Source: Pseudomonadota bacterium (GTDB lineage Bacteria > Pseudomonadota > Alphaproteobacteria > Acetobacterales > Acetobacteraceae). Taken from it: 6,705 bases of DNA. The DNA lies in NCBI GenBank assembly GCA_021826485.1, contig JAKAZX010000226.1, positions 1 through 6,705 on the forward strand. Reading direction: 5' to 3'. The position numbers and the translations under genes are program-made. The notes under the pieces are model-generated. The model was not told where the DNA came from. It saw only the letters and a program-made list of their open reading frames with translations, and did not search any database. Positions 1 to 6,503 of the stretch are shown here, one piece after another; positions within the stretch are counted from its first letter, which is position 1; the number at the start of each line of letters is the position of its first letter.

Positions 1-832
1 GCGCATCCGCATCGGCAGCGCCGGCATCATGCTGCCCCACTACTCCGCGCTGAAGGTCGCCGAGCAGTTCCGCGTGCTGGAGGCGATCGCCCCCGGCCGC
101 ATCGACATGGGCCTCGGCCGCGCCCCGGGCTCGGACGGGCTGACGGCGCACGCGCTCAACCCCAATGCCGCGGCGGCGGCGGAGCATTTTCCCGCGCTGG
201 TCCGCGACCTGCTGGCCTGGGTCGGCGGGGAGGAGCTGGTGGAACGCCACCCGTTCCGCAGCATCCGCGCCCAGCCCGCCGGCCCGACCGTGCCGGAGGC
301 CTGGATTCTGGGCAGCAGCGACTATGGCGCGCAGGTCGCGGCGCATTTCGGCCTGCCGTACTGCTTCGCCCATTTCATCACCGACGGCCACGGCGCGGCG
401 GAGGCGATCCGCCTCTATCGCGACACGTTCCGCCCCAGCGCGCGGCTGGCCGCGCCCCATGCCGCGGTATGCGTCTGGGCGCTGGCCGCCGACAGCGAGG
501 CGGAGGCGGAGCGGCTCTATGCGCCGCGGGCGCTGTGGCGGCTGTACCGCGACCGCGGCGTGTTCGTCGCCCTGCCGACGCCCGAGGCGGCGGCGGCGCA
601 TCCATGGACGGAGGCCGAGCGGCTGCGGGCGGCGCGGCAGCGCGCGCGCGCCATCATCGGCACCGGCCCGGCCGTCGTGGCAAAGCTTGCGGAACTGGCG
701 GAGGAACTCGGCGTGCAGGAAGTGGCGGTGCTGAGCACCGCGCACGACCCGGCGGCGCGCCGGCGGTCCTACGCGCTGATGGCGGCGGCGGCCGGCCTAC
801 GGGCGGAAGACGTCGCGTGCGCCGCCGAATGA
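1..832 (+). CDS. Luciferase-like (LLM class) flavin-dependent monooxygenase, 5' end cut off by window
   Basis: This is the C-terminal 276 residues of a protein read from base 2; the true start lies left of the window. The visible part opens with RIRIGSAGIMLPHYSALKVA, then a stretch ending GRIDMGLGRAPGSD. These are hallmarks of the bacterial luciferase-like TIM-barrel family, close to the MsnO8-type subgroup, where they form barrel strands and loops near the FMN site. The C-terminal part (GTGPAVVAKLAELAEELGV, then VAVLSTAHD) also fits: a helix followed by the last strand, where these enzymes check barrel closure. Family members are usually about 330 residues, so roughly 50-60 N-terminal residues are missing. 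Such enzymes are cytosolic and use reduced FMN and oxygen, but the substrate cannot be told from sequence. The methionine at base 29 is internal to the conserved region and is not the start. The last 36 bp overlap the end of the convergent small membrane-protein gene. Family is fairly certain; substrate is unknown. Confidence 0.9.
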   Translation, partial: RIRIGSAGIMLPHYSALKVAEQFRVLEAIAPGRIDMGLGRAPGSDGLTAHALNPNAAAAAEHFPALVRDLLAWVGGEELVERHPFRSIRAQPAGPTVPEAWILGSSDYGAQVAAHFGLPYCFAHFITDGHGAAEAIRLYRDTFRPSARLAAPHAAVCVWALAADSEAEAERLYAPRALWRLYRDRGVFVALPTPEAAAAHPWTEAERLRAARQRARAIIGTGPAVVAKLAELAEELGVQEVAVLSTAHDPAARRRSYALMAAAAGLRAEDVACAAE

Positions 833-1093
833 CCGGCGGGCGCGCCACCGCCGGAACCGGTAGAGGCCATAGGCGATCGCCGCCGCGCCGAGTGCGACGG
901 GAATGAGGGCGAGCGCGACATAGAGCGCGAGGGCGGCCACCGCGATGGCGCCCGCGACCACGGCCACCAGCACCGCGCCCACCAGGACGCGGGTGGACAG
1001 CGGCAGCCGCGGCGCGTCGCGGAACGCTCCGTCCGGCGTCATGTCGATCACCCGGCGCTGGCGCGGCGGCCAGCGGAACTCGTAACTCGGCAT
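797..1093 (-). CDS. Small membrane protein of unknown function (98 aa)
   Basis: I do not recognise this protein. It has a polar, arginine-rich N-terminus (about residues 1-33), then a long hydrophobic stretch of Val, Ala and Leu (about 35-78). That stretch is long enough for two closely spaced transmembrane helices with a break near the Pro at residue 65. The C-terminal tail is strongly basic (RFRRWRARR), which by the positive-inside rule places it in the cytoplasm. Third codon positions are strongly GC-biased, as expected for a real gene here. I chose the ATG at 1093. The open frame extends to 1177, but that would run into the upstream gene and add an unlikely leader. No clear Shine-Dalgarno precedes 1093; an ATG at 1042 (MTPDG) behind a weak GGGTGA is an alternative. 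It lies 52 bp downstream of the heme-protein gene on the same strand and may be co-transcribed with it. Its 3' end overlaps the convergent monooxygenase gene. Confidence 0.72.
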   Translation of the reverse strand: MPSYEFRWPPRQRRVIDMTPDGAFRDAPRLPLSTRVLVGAVLVAVVAGAIAVAALALYVALALIPVALGAAAIAYGLYRFRRWRARRSFGGARDVFRP

Positions 1094-1117
1094 GGCCAGC
1101 AAGTGGCGCGCCGCCTT

Positions 1118-1139
1118 CGCCGCGTCAACCGGCGCGGCG
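1118..1139. repeat. GC-rich inverted repeat between the two minus-strand genes
   Basis: CGCCGCG (1118-1124) and CGCGGCG (1133-1139) are perfect 7-bp complements with an 8-nt loop. They lie in the short gap between the heme-protein stop and the start of the small membrane-protein gene. No T-run follows on either strand, so it is not a standard intrinsic terminator. It could act as a weak attenuating or mRNA-stabilising hairpin, or simply reflect the GC-rich sequence. Confidence 0.3.
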
Positions 1140-1145
1140 CCCGGC

Positions 1146-2909
1146 TCAGAACAGGGGCTTGATCGCCCCGAACACATGGCTCACGCCGGTGGTCGCGATG
1201 CTGGGATTGCTACTTGTGTGACAACTGAAGCAGTTGGAGCCGCCGGTCGCGCTGTTGTCCACGCCCTGCTGATAGGTCTCCATGGTGGTGTTGGCGAGCC
1301 GGCTGGTGCCGACCTGATTGCTGCTGTCCGGCGCGAAGCCGCCGATCGTCCAGGTCGCGCCGGTCATGAAGTAGTTGGTGCGCACATCGCCGGCCGGCAT
1401 CATGCCGGCGATGCTGTCGTTGATCGCGATGATCTCGGTGTTCGAGGCCGCCGCGTTGCCGTCGATCGGATTTGGCGAGAGGTTGGCCGCCGCGCCCCAG
1501 GCTTTCCAGCGGATCGTGTCGCTCGGGCTGATCGTGAACGGCGGGATGGCGGCGATGTCCGCTCCGGACTCCGCCATGTGCGCCATGTTGAAGGGGCCGG
1601 CGGAATTGCCGGCGCTGAACAGCCAGGTGCCGGCGGTGCTTTGTGGCACCGTGGTCAGCGTGCCGCCGCTGTTGACGTACTGGAACGTGGCGTTGGGCGC
1701 GTTGCCGGCATGCTCGAAGGTTGCCCAGATCAGCTCGGGATGTCCGGCGGTGCTGCCGACGACATGCATCCCGACCAGCGCGAGCTGCGTGGTCTTCTGC
1801 CCGGTCGGCACCCAGTTCGTGCCGCTCGACGTGTTGTAGGTGGGCACCGTCGCGGTGATGGTGATGTAGTTGCTGAGGTTGGGCAGGCTGCTGGCCTCGA
1901 TCCAGGATGTCTTGATCTCCACGGCGAGCGCGTCGGAATCGACGAAGCTCGCGCCGTGGCCGGCGGCGAAGGTGGTGATCGCGTTCAGGTCGGATTGCGT
2001 GGTGGGAAATTGCGCATTCGGGTTGCCCGGTTGAATCTGGCTGTCCTTCAGCCCGGTCAGGAAATAGGCGTACACGTCGTTCACCATGATGGCGTAATAG
2101 ATCAGCGAGCCGTTCTGCGCCTGCAGCACCGATCCGTCCGCCTGGCCCTGCTCCACCTCGACCACGTTGCCGAACGGGTCGATGAAGATCGGCAGATTGT
2201 CCACCAGGAACTGCTGCACCCGCGTCGGCCCGGCGGGCGGCGCGCGGAAGATCGGCCGCCCCGCCAAGGCGTGCCGCGGCGCGATCATCGCACCGGCGCG
2301 GTCGCGCAGCAGCACCATGCCGCGCTCGTTGCGCTCCGCATGGGCCACATCGACCAGCGCGCCCGCGGCATTGCGGATGCGGATCTGCGCCGCCGCAACG
2401 CTTTGCGGGCGCTCCACCTCCAGCATGTTGCCGTTCCGGTCGAAGATGACCGGCAGCCCGCCGGGGCCGACCTGCGCGGCGCGCACGCCAAGCACGCGAA
2501 TGAAATTCGGCGTATGCGCAAGCAGCGTGCGGTTGCCGCTCGCGTCGGGCGTGGAAACGTCGAAGAAGCTCGCGGAATCGAGAATGCGTCCGCCGCCGCC
2601 GTAGACCGACGGGGCGGGCGAGGTGAGCCACAGGAACATCTGCGCCGCCCACTGGTAGAAGCTGCAGTTCGGCGTGTTGGGAAAGGCCACGCTGTTGGCC
2701 GGATTGACCACGCCGTTCAGGCCGGGCGTTCCCGACTGGAACCAGGTGGCGAAGACGGCTGTGGGAACGGTGCAGGTGGGCGAGGGATCGGACGGAATGG
2801 TCTGCGCGCTGGCAGAGGGGCTTCCTGCTGTGGCAATGACCCCGAAAGTCACGGTCGCCGCGAGCCAACGGGCGCGAAATTTTCTGTCGTGACGGCGCAA
2901 TCCGAACAT
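1146..2909 (-). CDS. Exported single-heme cytochrome c-like protein of unknown function (587 aa)
   Basis: The start at 2909 follows a strong GGAGG 5 nt upstream and begins a clear Sec-type signal peptide. It has a basic n-region (RRHDRKFRAR), a hydrophobic core (about 15-29) and an A-S-A cleavage site before Gln36. The mature protein is about 552 residues, presumably periplasmic. The only heme c motif is CFSCH at 560-564, 23 residues from the C-terminus; no methionine follows it, so any distal ligand is His577/His578-region or lies upstream. Two more cysteines (46 and 82) could form a disulfide. A central segment with GMHVVG (380-385), then GHPELIWATFEH (389-400), reads like a conserved core. 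I recall similar large proteins annotated only as hypothetical or cytochrome c family, but cannot name the reaction. A repeated element lies at 151-166 and 238-253. The gene is visibly lower in GC than its neighbours. It is transcribed divergently from the lactate permease gene. Secretion and heme attachment are well supported; function is unknown. Confidence 0.85.
   Translation of the reverse strand: MFGLRRHDRKFRARWLAATVTFGVIATAGSPSASAQTIPSDPSPTCTVPTAVFATWFQSGTPGLNGVVNPANSVAFPNTPNCSFYQWAAQMFLWLTSPAPSVYGGGGRILDSASFFDVSTPDASGNRTLLAHTPNFIRVLGVRAAQVGPGGLPVIFDRNGNMLEVERPQSVAAAQIRIRNAAGALVDVAHAERNERGMVLLRDRAGAMIAPRHALAGRPIFRAPPAGPTRVQQFLVDNLPIFIDPFGNVVEVEQGQADGSVLQAQNGSLIYYAIMVNDVYAYFLTGLKDSQIQPGNPNAQFPTTQSDLNAITTFAAGHGASFVDSDALAVEIKTSWIEASSLPNLSNYITITATVPTYNTSSGTNWVPTGQKTTQLALVGMHVVGSTAGHPELIWATFEHAGNAPNATFQYVNSGGTLTTVPQSTAGTWLFSAGNSAGPFNMAHMAESGADIAAIPPFTISPSDTIRWKAWGAAANLSPNPIDGNAAASNTEIIAINDSIAGMMPAGDVRTNYFMTGATWTIGGFAPDSSNQVGTSRLANTTMETYQQGVDNSATGGSNCFSCHTSSNPSIATTGVSHVFGAIKPLF
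2151..2459 (-). repeat. Degenerate internal protein repeat in the heme protein
   Basis: Residues 151-166 (GLPVIFDRNGNMLEVE, bases 2412-2459) and 238-253 (NLPIFIDPFGNVVEVE, bases 2151-2198) share L-P, D, G-N and E-V-E at the same spacing, 87 residues apart. A weaker related stretch (MVLLRDRAGAMI) lies between them at 198-209. The pattern of strand, D-x-x-G-N turn, strand suggests a repeated beta-hairpin unit in the N-terminal half. The similarity is at protein level only. Confidence 0.5.
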
Positions 2910-2914
2910 GTTTT

Positions 2915-2919
2915 CCTCC
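2915..2919 (-). promoter_or_regulatory. Shine-Dalgarno of the heme-protein gene
   Basis: On the minus strand GGAGG stands 5 nt (AAAAC) before the ATG at 2909, in an AT-rich leader. It decides the start: the open frame continues upstream to 2981, but those 24 extra residues would be charged (KTINKSEEN) and would spoil the signal peptide. Confidence 0.8.
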
Positions 2920-2977
2920 GATTTATTTATCGTCTTCGTACGTATTTCCCTGCTTTGTCGATCGTTATCCAAATAAT

Positions 2978-3006
2978 ACAATAGGCGGACTGCCGGAGAG
3001 TAACAA
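2978..3006 (-). promoter_or_regulatory. Candidate sigma70-type promoter for the heme-protein gene
   Basis: Reading the minus strand, TTGTTA (3006-3001) and TATTGT (2983-2978) are separated by exactly 17 bp; each matches its consensus at 4 of 6 positions. It sits in the only AT-rich patch of the region and would give a leader of about 60 nt. A slightly shifted TATTAT is a better -10 match but lacks a correctly spaced -35. This is a prediction by eye. Confidence 0.4.
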
Positions 3007-3012
3007 GTCTGT

Positions 3013-3060
3013 CATTGGCGCAGGCGCTCCCCCCGGCCCGTTCAGCACAGCAGCATTGGC
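3013..3060. repeat. Direct repeat CATTGGC, copies 41 bp apart
   Basis: CATTGGC occurs at 3013-3019 and again at 3054-3060 in the divergent intergenic region. The second copy runs into TTGGCA (3056-3061), a 5-of-6 match to a -35 hexamer for the rightward lactate permease gene. A possible -10 (GCTAAT, 3077-3082) follows at a short 15-bp spacing. Seven bases can recur by chance; the position makes it worth recording. Confidence 0.25.
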
Positions 3061-3072
3061 ACGCCGCCGCGG

Positions 3073-3087
3073 TTCGGCTAATCCGAA
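3073..3087. promoter_or_regulatory. Inverted repeat, possible operator upstream of the lactate permease gene
   Basis: TTCGG (3073-3077) and CCGAA (3083-3087) form a perfect 5-bp dyad around CTAAT, about 85 bp before the permease start and overlapping the only plausible rightward -10. A dyad of this size and spacing fits a dimeric transcription factor site. It does not resemble the LldR-type operator I would expect for a lactate gene, so no regulator is proposed. Confidence 0.3.
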
Positions 3088-3132
3088 ACGGACCTGAACC
3101 CCGGCCGATTTGCCGCGGTATCTGAAACGGAC
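3085..3132. repeat. Direct repeat GAAACGGAC, copies 39 bp apart
   Basis: GAAACGGAC is exact at 3085-3093 and 3124-3132. The similarity extends a little outward as TCCGAAACGGACCTGA and TCTGAAACGGACTGA. The first copy overlaps the right arm of the TTCGG/CCGAA dyad and the second lies 36 bp before the permease start. Spacing of nearly four helical turns would put both copies on the same DNA face, consistent with an activator or repressor binding twice. Function is inferred only. Confidence 0.4.
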
Positions 3133-3157
3133 TGATGCCGGAACATAGCGCCGGCGC

Positions 3158-3163
3158 GGGGAG
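3158..3163 (+). promoter_or_regulatory. Shine-Dalgarno of the lactate permease gene
   Basis: GGGGAG stands 5 nt before the ATG at 3169 and supports that start. Confidence 0.65.
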
Positions 3164-3168
3164 ACGCC

Positions 3169-4788
3169 ATGTTCCAGCAACTCCTGACCCCGGTGGGCGG
3201 CAGCCTCGGCCTGTCGTTCCTGGTGGCGACGCTGCCGATCCTGACGGTGCTGGTGCTGCTCGGCCTGTTCCGCCGGCCGGCCTGGCAGGCCTCGCTGGCC
3301 GGGCTGATCGTCGGCTTCGTGATCGCCGTCGGCGTCTGGCAACTGCCGGCGGGACTGGCCGCGGATGCCGTGCTCAACGGCGTCGTGTTCGCGCTGTGGC
3401 CGGTCATGTGGATCGTGGTCAACGCGCTGTTGCTCTACAACATCGCGGTCCGGTCGGGCCATTTCGACGCGTTCCGCAGTTGGGTGCTGACGCATCTGCC
3501 GGATGACCGGCGGGTGGTGCTGGTGGTGATCGGCTTCTGCTTCGGCGCACTGCTGGAGGGGATCGCCGGCTTCGGCACGCCGGTCGCGATCACCAGCTCG
3601 CTGCTGATCCTGGTCGGCTATCCGCCGCTGGAAGCCCTGGTGTTCGTGCTGATCTTCAACACCGCCCCGGTCGCGTTCGGCGCGCTCGGCGTGCCGGTCA
3701 CCGTGCTCGGCGCCGTCACCGCGCTGCCGCCGCACGCGCTGGCCGCGATGGTCGGGCGGCAGTTGCCGATCATGGCGCTGTTGCTGCCGTTCTACGTGAT
3801 CGGCATGTATGGCGGCCTGCGCTCGGTGCGCGCGCTGTGGCCGGTGCTGCTGGTCGCCGGCGGCAGCTTCGGCGCGGTGCAGTTCGTCACCGCCAACTTC
3901 ATCGACTACACGCTGACCGACGTGCTGTCCTCGCTCGGCTCGCTGATCGTGACGCTGCTGTTCCTGCAAATCTGGCGGCCGGCGCCGGACCCGGTGTTCG
4001 CGGTCTCGGCGCGCGCCCGCGCGGCCACCGGGGAACGCTCCGGCGTCTCGCCCTGGCAGGGCTGGCTGCCGTGGCTGCTGGTGTCCGTCGTCGTGATCGT
4101 GTGGACATCGTTCAGCGTGTTCAGCATCGGCCAGATCGCGGTGCCCTGGCCGGGGCTGAACAAGGCGATCTCCATCACGCTGTATAACAACCAGCCCTAC
4201 GCCGCGGTCTGGGTGTTCCAGCCGCTGGCGACCGGCACCGCGATCCTGCTGGCGGCGGTGCTGACCGCGCTGCTGGTGCGCCTGTCGCCCGGCCAGTTCC
4301 TGGGCTGCGTCGGGCGGACGCTGGCGCAGACCTGGATCGCCATCGCAACCGTCGCGCTGATCGTCGGCCTGGCCTTCCTGATGAACTATTCCGGGCTCGC
4401 CTACACGCTCGGCAAGGGCGCCGCCTCGGCCGGCCGGCTGTTCGTGCTGCTGTCGCCGTTCCTCGGCTGGATCGCGGTGTTCCTGTCGGGCAGCGACACG
4501 TCGGGCAACGCGCTGTTCGGCAATTTGCAGGTGGTGGCGGCGCGGCAGCTCGATCTCAATCCGGTGCTGTTCGCCGCCACCAATTCCTCGGGCGGCGTGA
4601 TGGGCAAGATGATCTCGCCGCAGAACATCGCCACCGGCGTCTCGGTGACCGACCTCAAAGGGCAGGAGGGCGTGGTGTTCGCCCGCACCTTCCTGCACAG
4701 CGTGGTGCTGACGGTGCTGCTCGGCGTGCTGGTGGCGATCCAGCAATTCGTGGTGCCGGGCATCATCCCGCATGTCGGCGGCCCGTAG
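3169..4788 (+). CDS. lldP: L-lactate permease family transporter
   Basis: This is a 539-residue inner-membrane protein with about 12-14 hydrophobic helices, the usual length for the LctP/LldP family. The family takes up L- or D-lactate, and often glycolate, with protons. Family signatures are clear: LEGIAGFGTPVA at 129-140, FNTAPVAFGALGVPV at 163-177, GSDTSGNALFGNLQ at 441-454, and NSSGGVMGKMISPQNIATG at 472-490. A polar, arginine-rich loop lies at about 270-298, as in other members. The ATG start has a good Shine-Dalgarno and the protein reaches a normal C-terminus, so it looks intact. No lactate dehydrogenase gene is visible beside it, so lactate versus glycolate or another 2-hydroxy acid cannot be decided. 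It is the first gene of a tight rightward run, and its promoter must lie in the divergent region with the heme-protein gene. Family assignment is very sure; substrate is inferred from family. Confidence 0.93.
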   Translation: MFQQLLTPVGGSLGLSFLVATLPILTVLVLLGLFRRPAWQASLAGLIVGFVIAVGVWQLPAGLAADAVLNGVVFALWPVMWIVVNALLLYNIAVRSGHFDAFRSWVLTHLPDDRRVVLVVIGFCFGALLEGIAGFGTPVAITSSLLILVGYPPLEALVFVLIFNTAPVAFGALGVPVTVLGAVTALPPHALAAMVGRQLPIMALLLPFYVIGMYGGLRSVRALWPVLLVAGGSFGAVQFVTANFIDYTLTDVLSSLGSLIVTLLFLQIWRPAPDPVFAVSARARAATGERSGVSPWQGWLPWLLVSVVVIVWTSFSVFSIGQIAVPWPGLNKAISITLYNNQPYAAVWVFQPLATGTAILLAAVLTALLVRLSPGQFLGCVGRTLAQTWIAIATVALIVGLAFLMNYSGLAYTLGKGAASAGRLFVLLSPFLGWIAVFLSGSDTSGNALFGNLQVVAARQLDLNPVLFAATNSSGGVMGKMISPQNIATGVSVTDLKGQEGVVFARTFLHSVVLTVLLGVLVAIQQFVVPGIIPHVGGP

Positions 4789-4791
4789 CCC

Positions 4792-5703
4792 GTGCGGCGG
4801 GAGCTGCGCGACAGCGGCGCCGACACCGTCCGCGGCATCGCCATCGTCAATCTCTGCTTCCTGCTGCTGACGCTCGGCGACGTCGCGACGGTGTTCGCGC
4901 TGCCGGTGATGGGCGTGGTCGGCGCGATGATCGGCCGCGGGCTGGTGGGCGCGGCAGTGGTGGCGGTGGTCGCCACGCGCCAGCCCGGGGGGCTGCGCCT
5001 GCTGCGGCCGACCCGGCGCGGGCTGGTCGCGTTCCGCAGCATCATCCACGCCTGCGCGTCGCTGACCTGGTACATCGCCTGGAGCTGGTCGCTCGGCCTC
5101 GCCGACAGCTATGCCGTGGGCTACGCGGCGCCGCTGCTGATGATCCTGCTGGCGGGGCCGATGCTGGCCGAACGGGTCGGCTGGCGGCGCGGGCTGGCGA
5201 CCGGGATCGGCTTCCTTGGCGTGCTGGTGATGCTGCGGCCGGGCGGCGACCTGTGGCGCCCGGCGGCGGCGCTGCTGCTGCTGGGCGTTGCCGGCATGGC
5301 CATCAGCCGCAACCTGACCCGCCTGCTCGCCACCACGGAAGCGCCGGAATGCCTCGCCTTCTGGCTGCTGCTCGCGCATCTGCCGGTCGGGCTGCTGCTG
5401 CTGGCGCTCGGCTTCCCCACCCCCGGCGTGGATTTGGGCGTGGTGGTCTGCGTGTTCGCGCTCGGGCTGACCAACGGGCTGGCGCACTGGCTGCACTCGC
5501 GCGCTTGCGCACTGGCGCCGATGGCGGCGCTGGCGCCGTTCGAGTATGTCGGGCTCATCTGGGCGGCGGCCTTCGGCTACCTGTTCTTCGGCCAGGTCCC
5601 CGCCGCGGTGACGATGGCGGGGGCGGTACTGGTCGTGGCGGCAGGCGTATCCACCTTCCTCAGCGAGCACCGGCGCAGCCGCGCCGAGCGGGCGGTCGCG
5701 TGA
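4792..5703 (+). CDS. EamA/DMT-family transporter (10-helix)
   Basis: This is a 303-residue membrane protein with two tandem EamA repeats of about five helices each (about 14-148 and 157-291). Typical signatures close each half: APLLMILLAGPMLAERVGWR (113-132) then GFLGVLVMLRPG (140-151), and in the second half LAPFEYVGLIWAAAFGYLFF (247-266) followed by GQVP. The family exports or imports small metabolites such as amino acids, nucleosides or S-adenosylmethionine; the substrate cannot be predicted. The start is GTG at 4792, only 3 bp after the permease stop and with no strong Shine-Dalgarno. No ATG occurs before residue 40, which would delete the first helix. This implies translational coupling to the permease. 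Its own stop overlaps the start of the next gene. The cytoplasmic tail is basic (RRSRAER). Family sure, role open. Confidence 0.9.
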   Translation: MRRELRDSGADTVRGIAIVNLCFLLLTLGDVATVFALPVMGVVGAMIGRGLVGAAVVAVVATRQPGGLRLLRPTRRGLVAFRSIIHACASLTWYIAWSWSLGLADSYAVGYAAPLLMILLAGPMLAERVGWRRGLATGIGFLGVLVMLRPGGDLWRPAAALLLLGVAGMAISRNLTRLLATTEAPECLAFWLLLAHLPVGLLLLALGFPTPGVDLGVVVCVFALGLTNGLAHWLHSRACALAPMAALAPFEYVGLIWAAAFGYLFFGQVPAAVTMAGAVLVVAAGVSTFLSEHRRSRAERAVA

Positions 5704-6500
5704 CGCCGCTGCCGCTGCTGACCGAGCCGGAGCCGCCGCGCGGCGTCGCGTTCTCCGTCGCCCCCGGCATCCGCCGGCTGGTGGCGCCCAATCCCGGCCC
5801 GCTGACCTATCACGGCACCAACACCTACCTGATCGAGGGGGCGGCCGGGACCACCGTGCTCGATCCCGGCCCGGACGATCCGGAGCATGTCGCGGCGATC
5901 CTGGCCGCGGCGGGCGGCACGGTGGCGCGCATCTTCCTCACCCACGGCCATGCCGACCATATCGGCGCGCTGCCGGCCCTGCGGGCGGCCACCGGCGCCG
6001 CGGTGTTCGCGGTGCGGGAGGGGCTGGCCGACGGGGCGGCGATCGGCCTCTGGACGGCGCTGCACACGCCCGGCCACGCGCCGGACCATGTCTGCTTCGC
6101 GCGGGCCGACGGCGTGGTGTTCAGCGGCGATCATGTGATGGGCTGGGCGAGCACGGTGGTGATCCCGCCGGACGGCGACATGGCCGCCTATATCGCCAGC
6201 CTGCGGCTTCTGCTGCTGCGCCAGGACGACGCGCTGTTCCTGCCCGGCCACGGCCCGCCGATCGCCAACCCGCGCGGCTTCACCGAGGCCCTGCTGGCAC
6301 ACCGGCTGGGGCGGGAGGCGGCGATCCGCGCGGCGCTGGCGGAGGCGCCGCAGACCGCCGCGGCGCTGGTGGCACGGCTCTACGTGCCGCTCGACCCGCG
6401 CCTGCGCCCGGCGGCGGAGGCGAGCGTGACCGCGCATCTGCTGAAGCTTCAGGCCGAAGCGGTGGCCGAGCGGCAGGACGGGGTCTGGCGACTGCGCTGA
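5700..6500 (+). CDS. MBL-fold metallohydrolase, LACTB2-like with C-terminal winged helix
   Basis: This is a 266-residue cytosolic protein. The start is GTG at 5700, overlapping the preceding stop as GTGA. The frame is open further left, but upstream it only shadows the transporter gene. Metal-site residues of the metallo-beta-lactamase fold are all present: HGHADH at 82-87, His126 in TPGHAPDH, Asp144 in FSGDHVMGW, and His184 in PGHGPPI, giving a two-zinc site. The N-terminal NPGPLTYHGTNTYLI and the GWASTVVIPPDGDM segment are typical of the LACTB2-like subgroup. The last 75 or so residues (AALVARLYVP... then HLLKLQAEAVAER) fit the small winged-helix domain found at the end of that subgroup. 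Human LACTB2 is an endoribonuclease; bacterial members are mostly annotated as hydrolases without a known substrate. It is probably translated from the same mRNA as the permease and EamA genes. Fold certain, substrate unknown. Confidence 0.93.
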   Translation: MTPLPLLTEPEPPRGVAFSVAPGIRRLVAPNPGPLTYHGTNTYLIEGAAGTTVLDPGPDDPEHVAAILAAAGGTVARIFLTHGHADHIGALPALRAATGAAVFAVREGLADGAAIGLWTALHTPGHAPDHVCFARADGVVFSGDHVMGWASTVVIPPDGDMAAYIASLRLLLLRQDDALFLPGHGPPIANPRGFTEALLAHRLGREAAIRAALAEAPQTAAALVARLYVPLDPRLRPAAEASVTAHLLKLQAEAVAERQDGVWRLR

Positions 6501-6503
6501 CCG

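Noticed and set aside
494..515. GCGGAG-type short tandem repeat in the monooxygenase gene
   Set aside because: It encodes an ordinary Glu-Ala helix (SEAEAE) and simply reflects GC-rich codon use.
1118..1139. Intrinsic terminator between the heme-protein and small membrane-protein genes
   Set aside because: The 7-bp GC stem is real but no T-run follows on either strand, so it is listed only as an inverted repeat.
1092..2984. A 630-codon plus-strand frame opposite the heme-protein gene
   Set aside because: It is rich in Arg, Gly, Ala, Val and His without domain features, while the opposite strand has a signal peptide, a Shine-Dalgarno and a heme motif.
3057..3071. Possible sigma54 promoter starting TGGCACG before the permease gene
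   Set aside because: The -24 half is good, but the bases at the required spacing for the -12 GC element are CG, with no TTGC-like sequence.
2965..5670. A stop-free antisense frame of 901 codons across the lactate permease and EamA genes on the minus strand
   Set aside because: Its product is a run of Arg, Gln, His, Ala, Asp and Gly with no hydrophobic core or motif. That is what the complement of GC3-rich membrane-protein codons gives. The sense strand encodes two clear transporter families.
5253..5699. N-terminal extension of the MBL-fold hydrolase in the same open frame
   Set aside because: The extension is Arg/Gly/Ala-rich shadow sequence lying entirely within the EamA transporter gene. 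The conserved hydrolase sequence begins shortly after the GTG at 5700.
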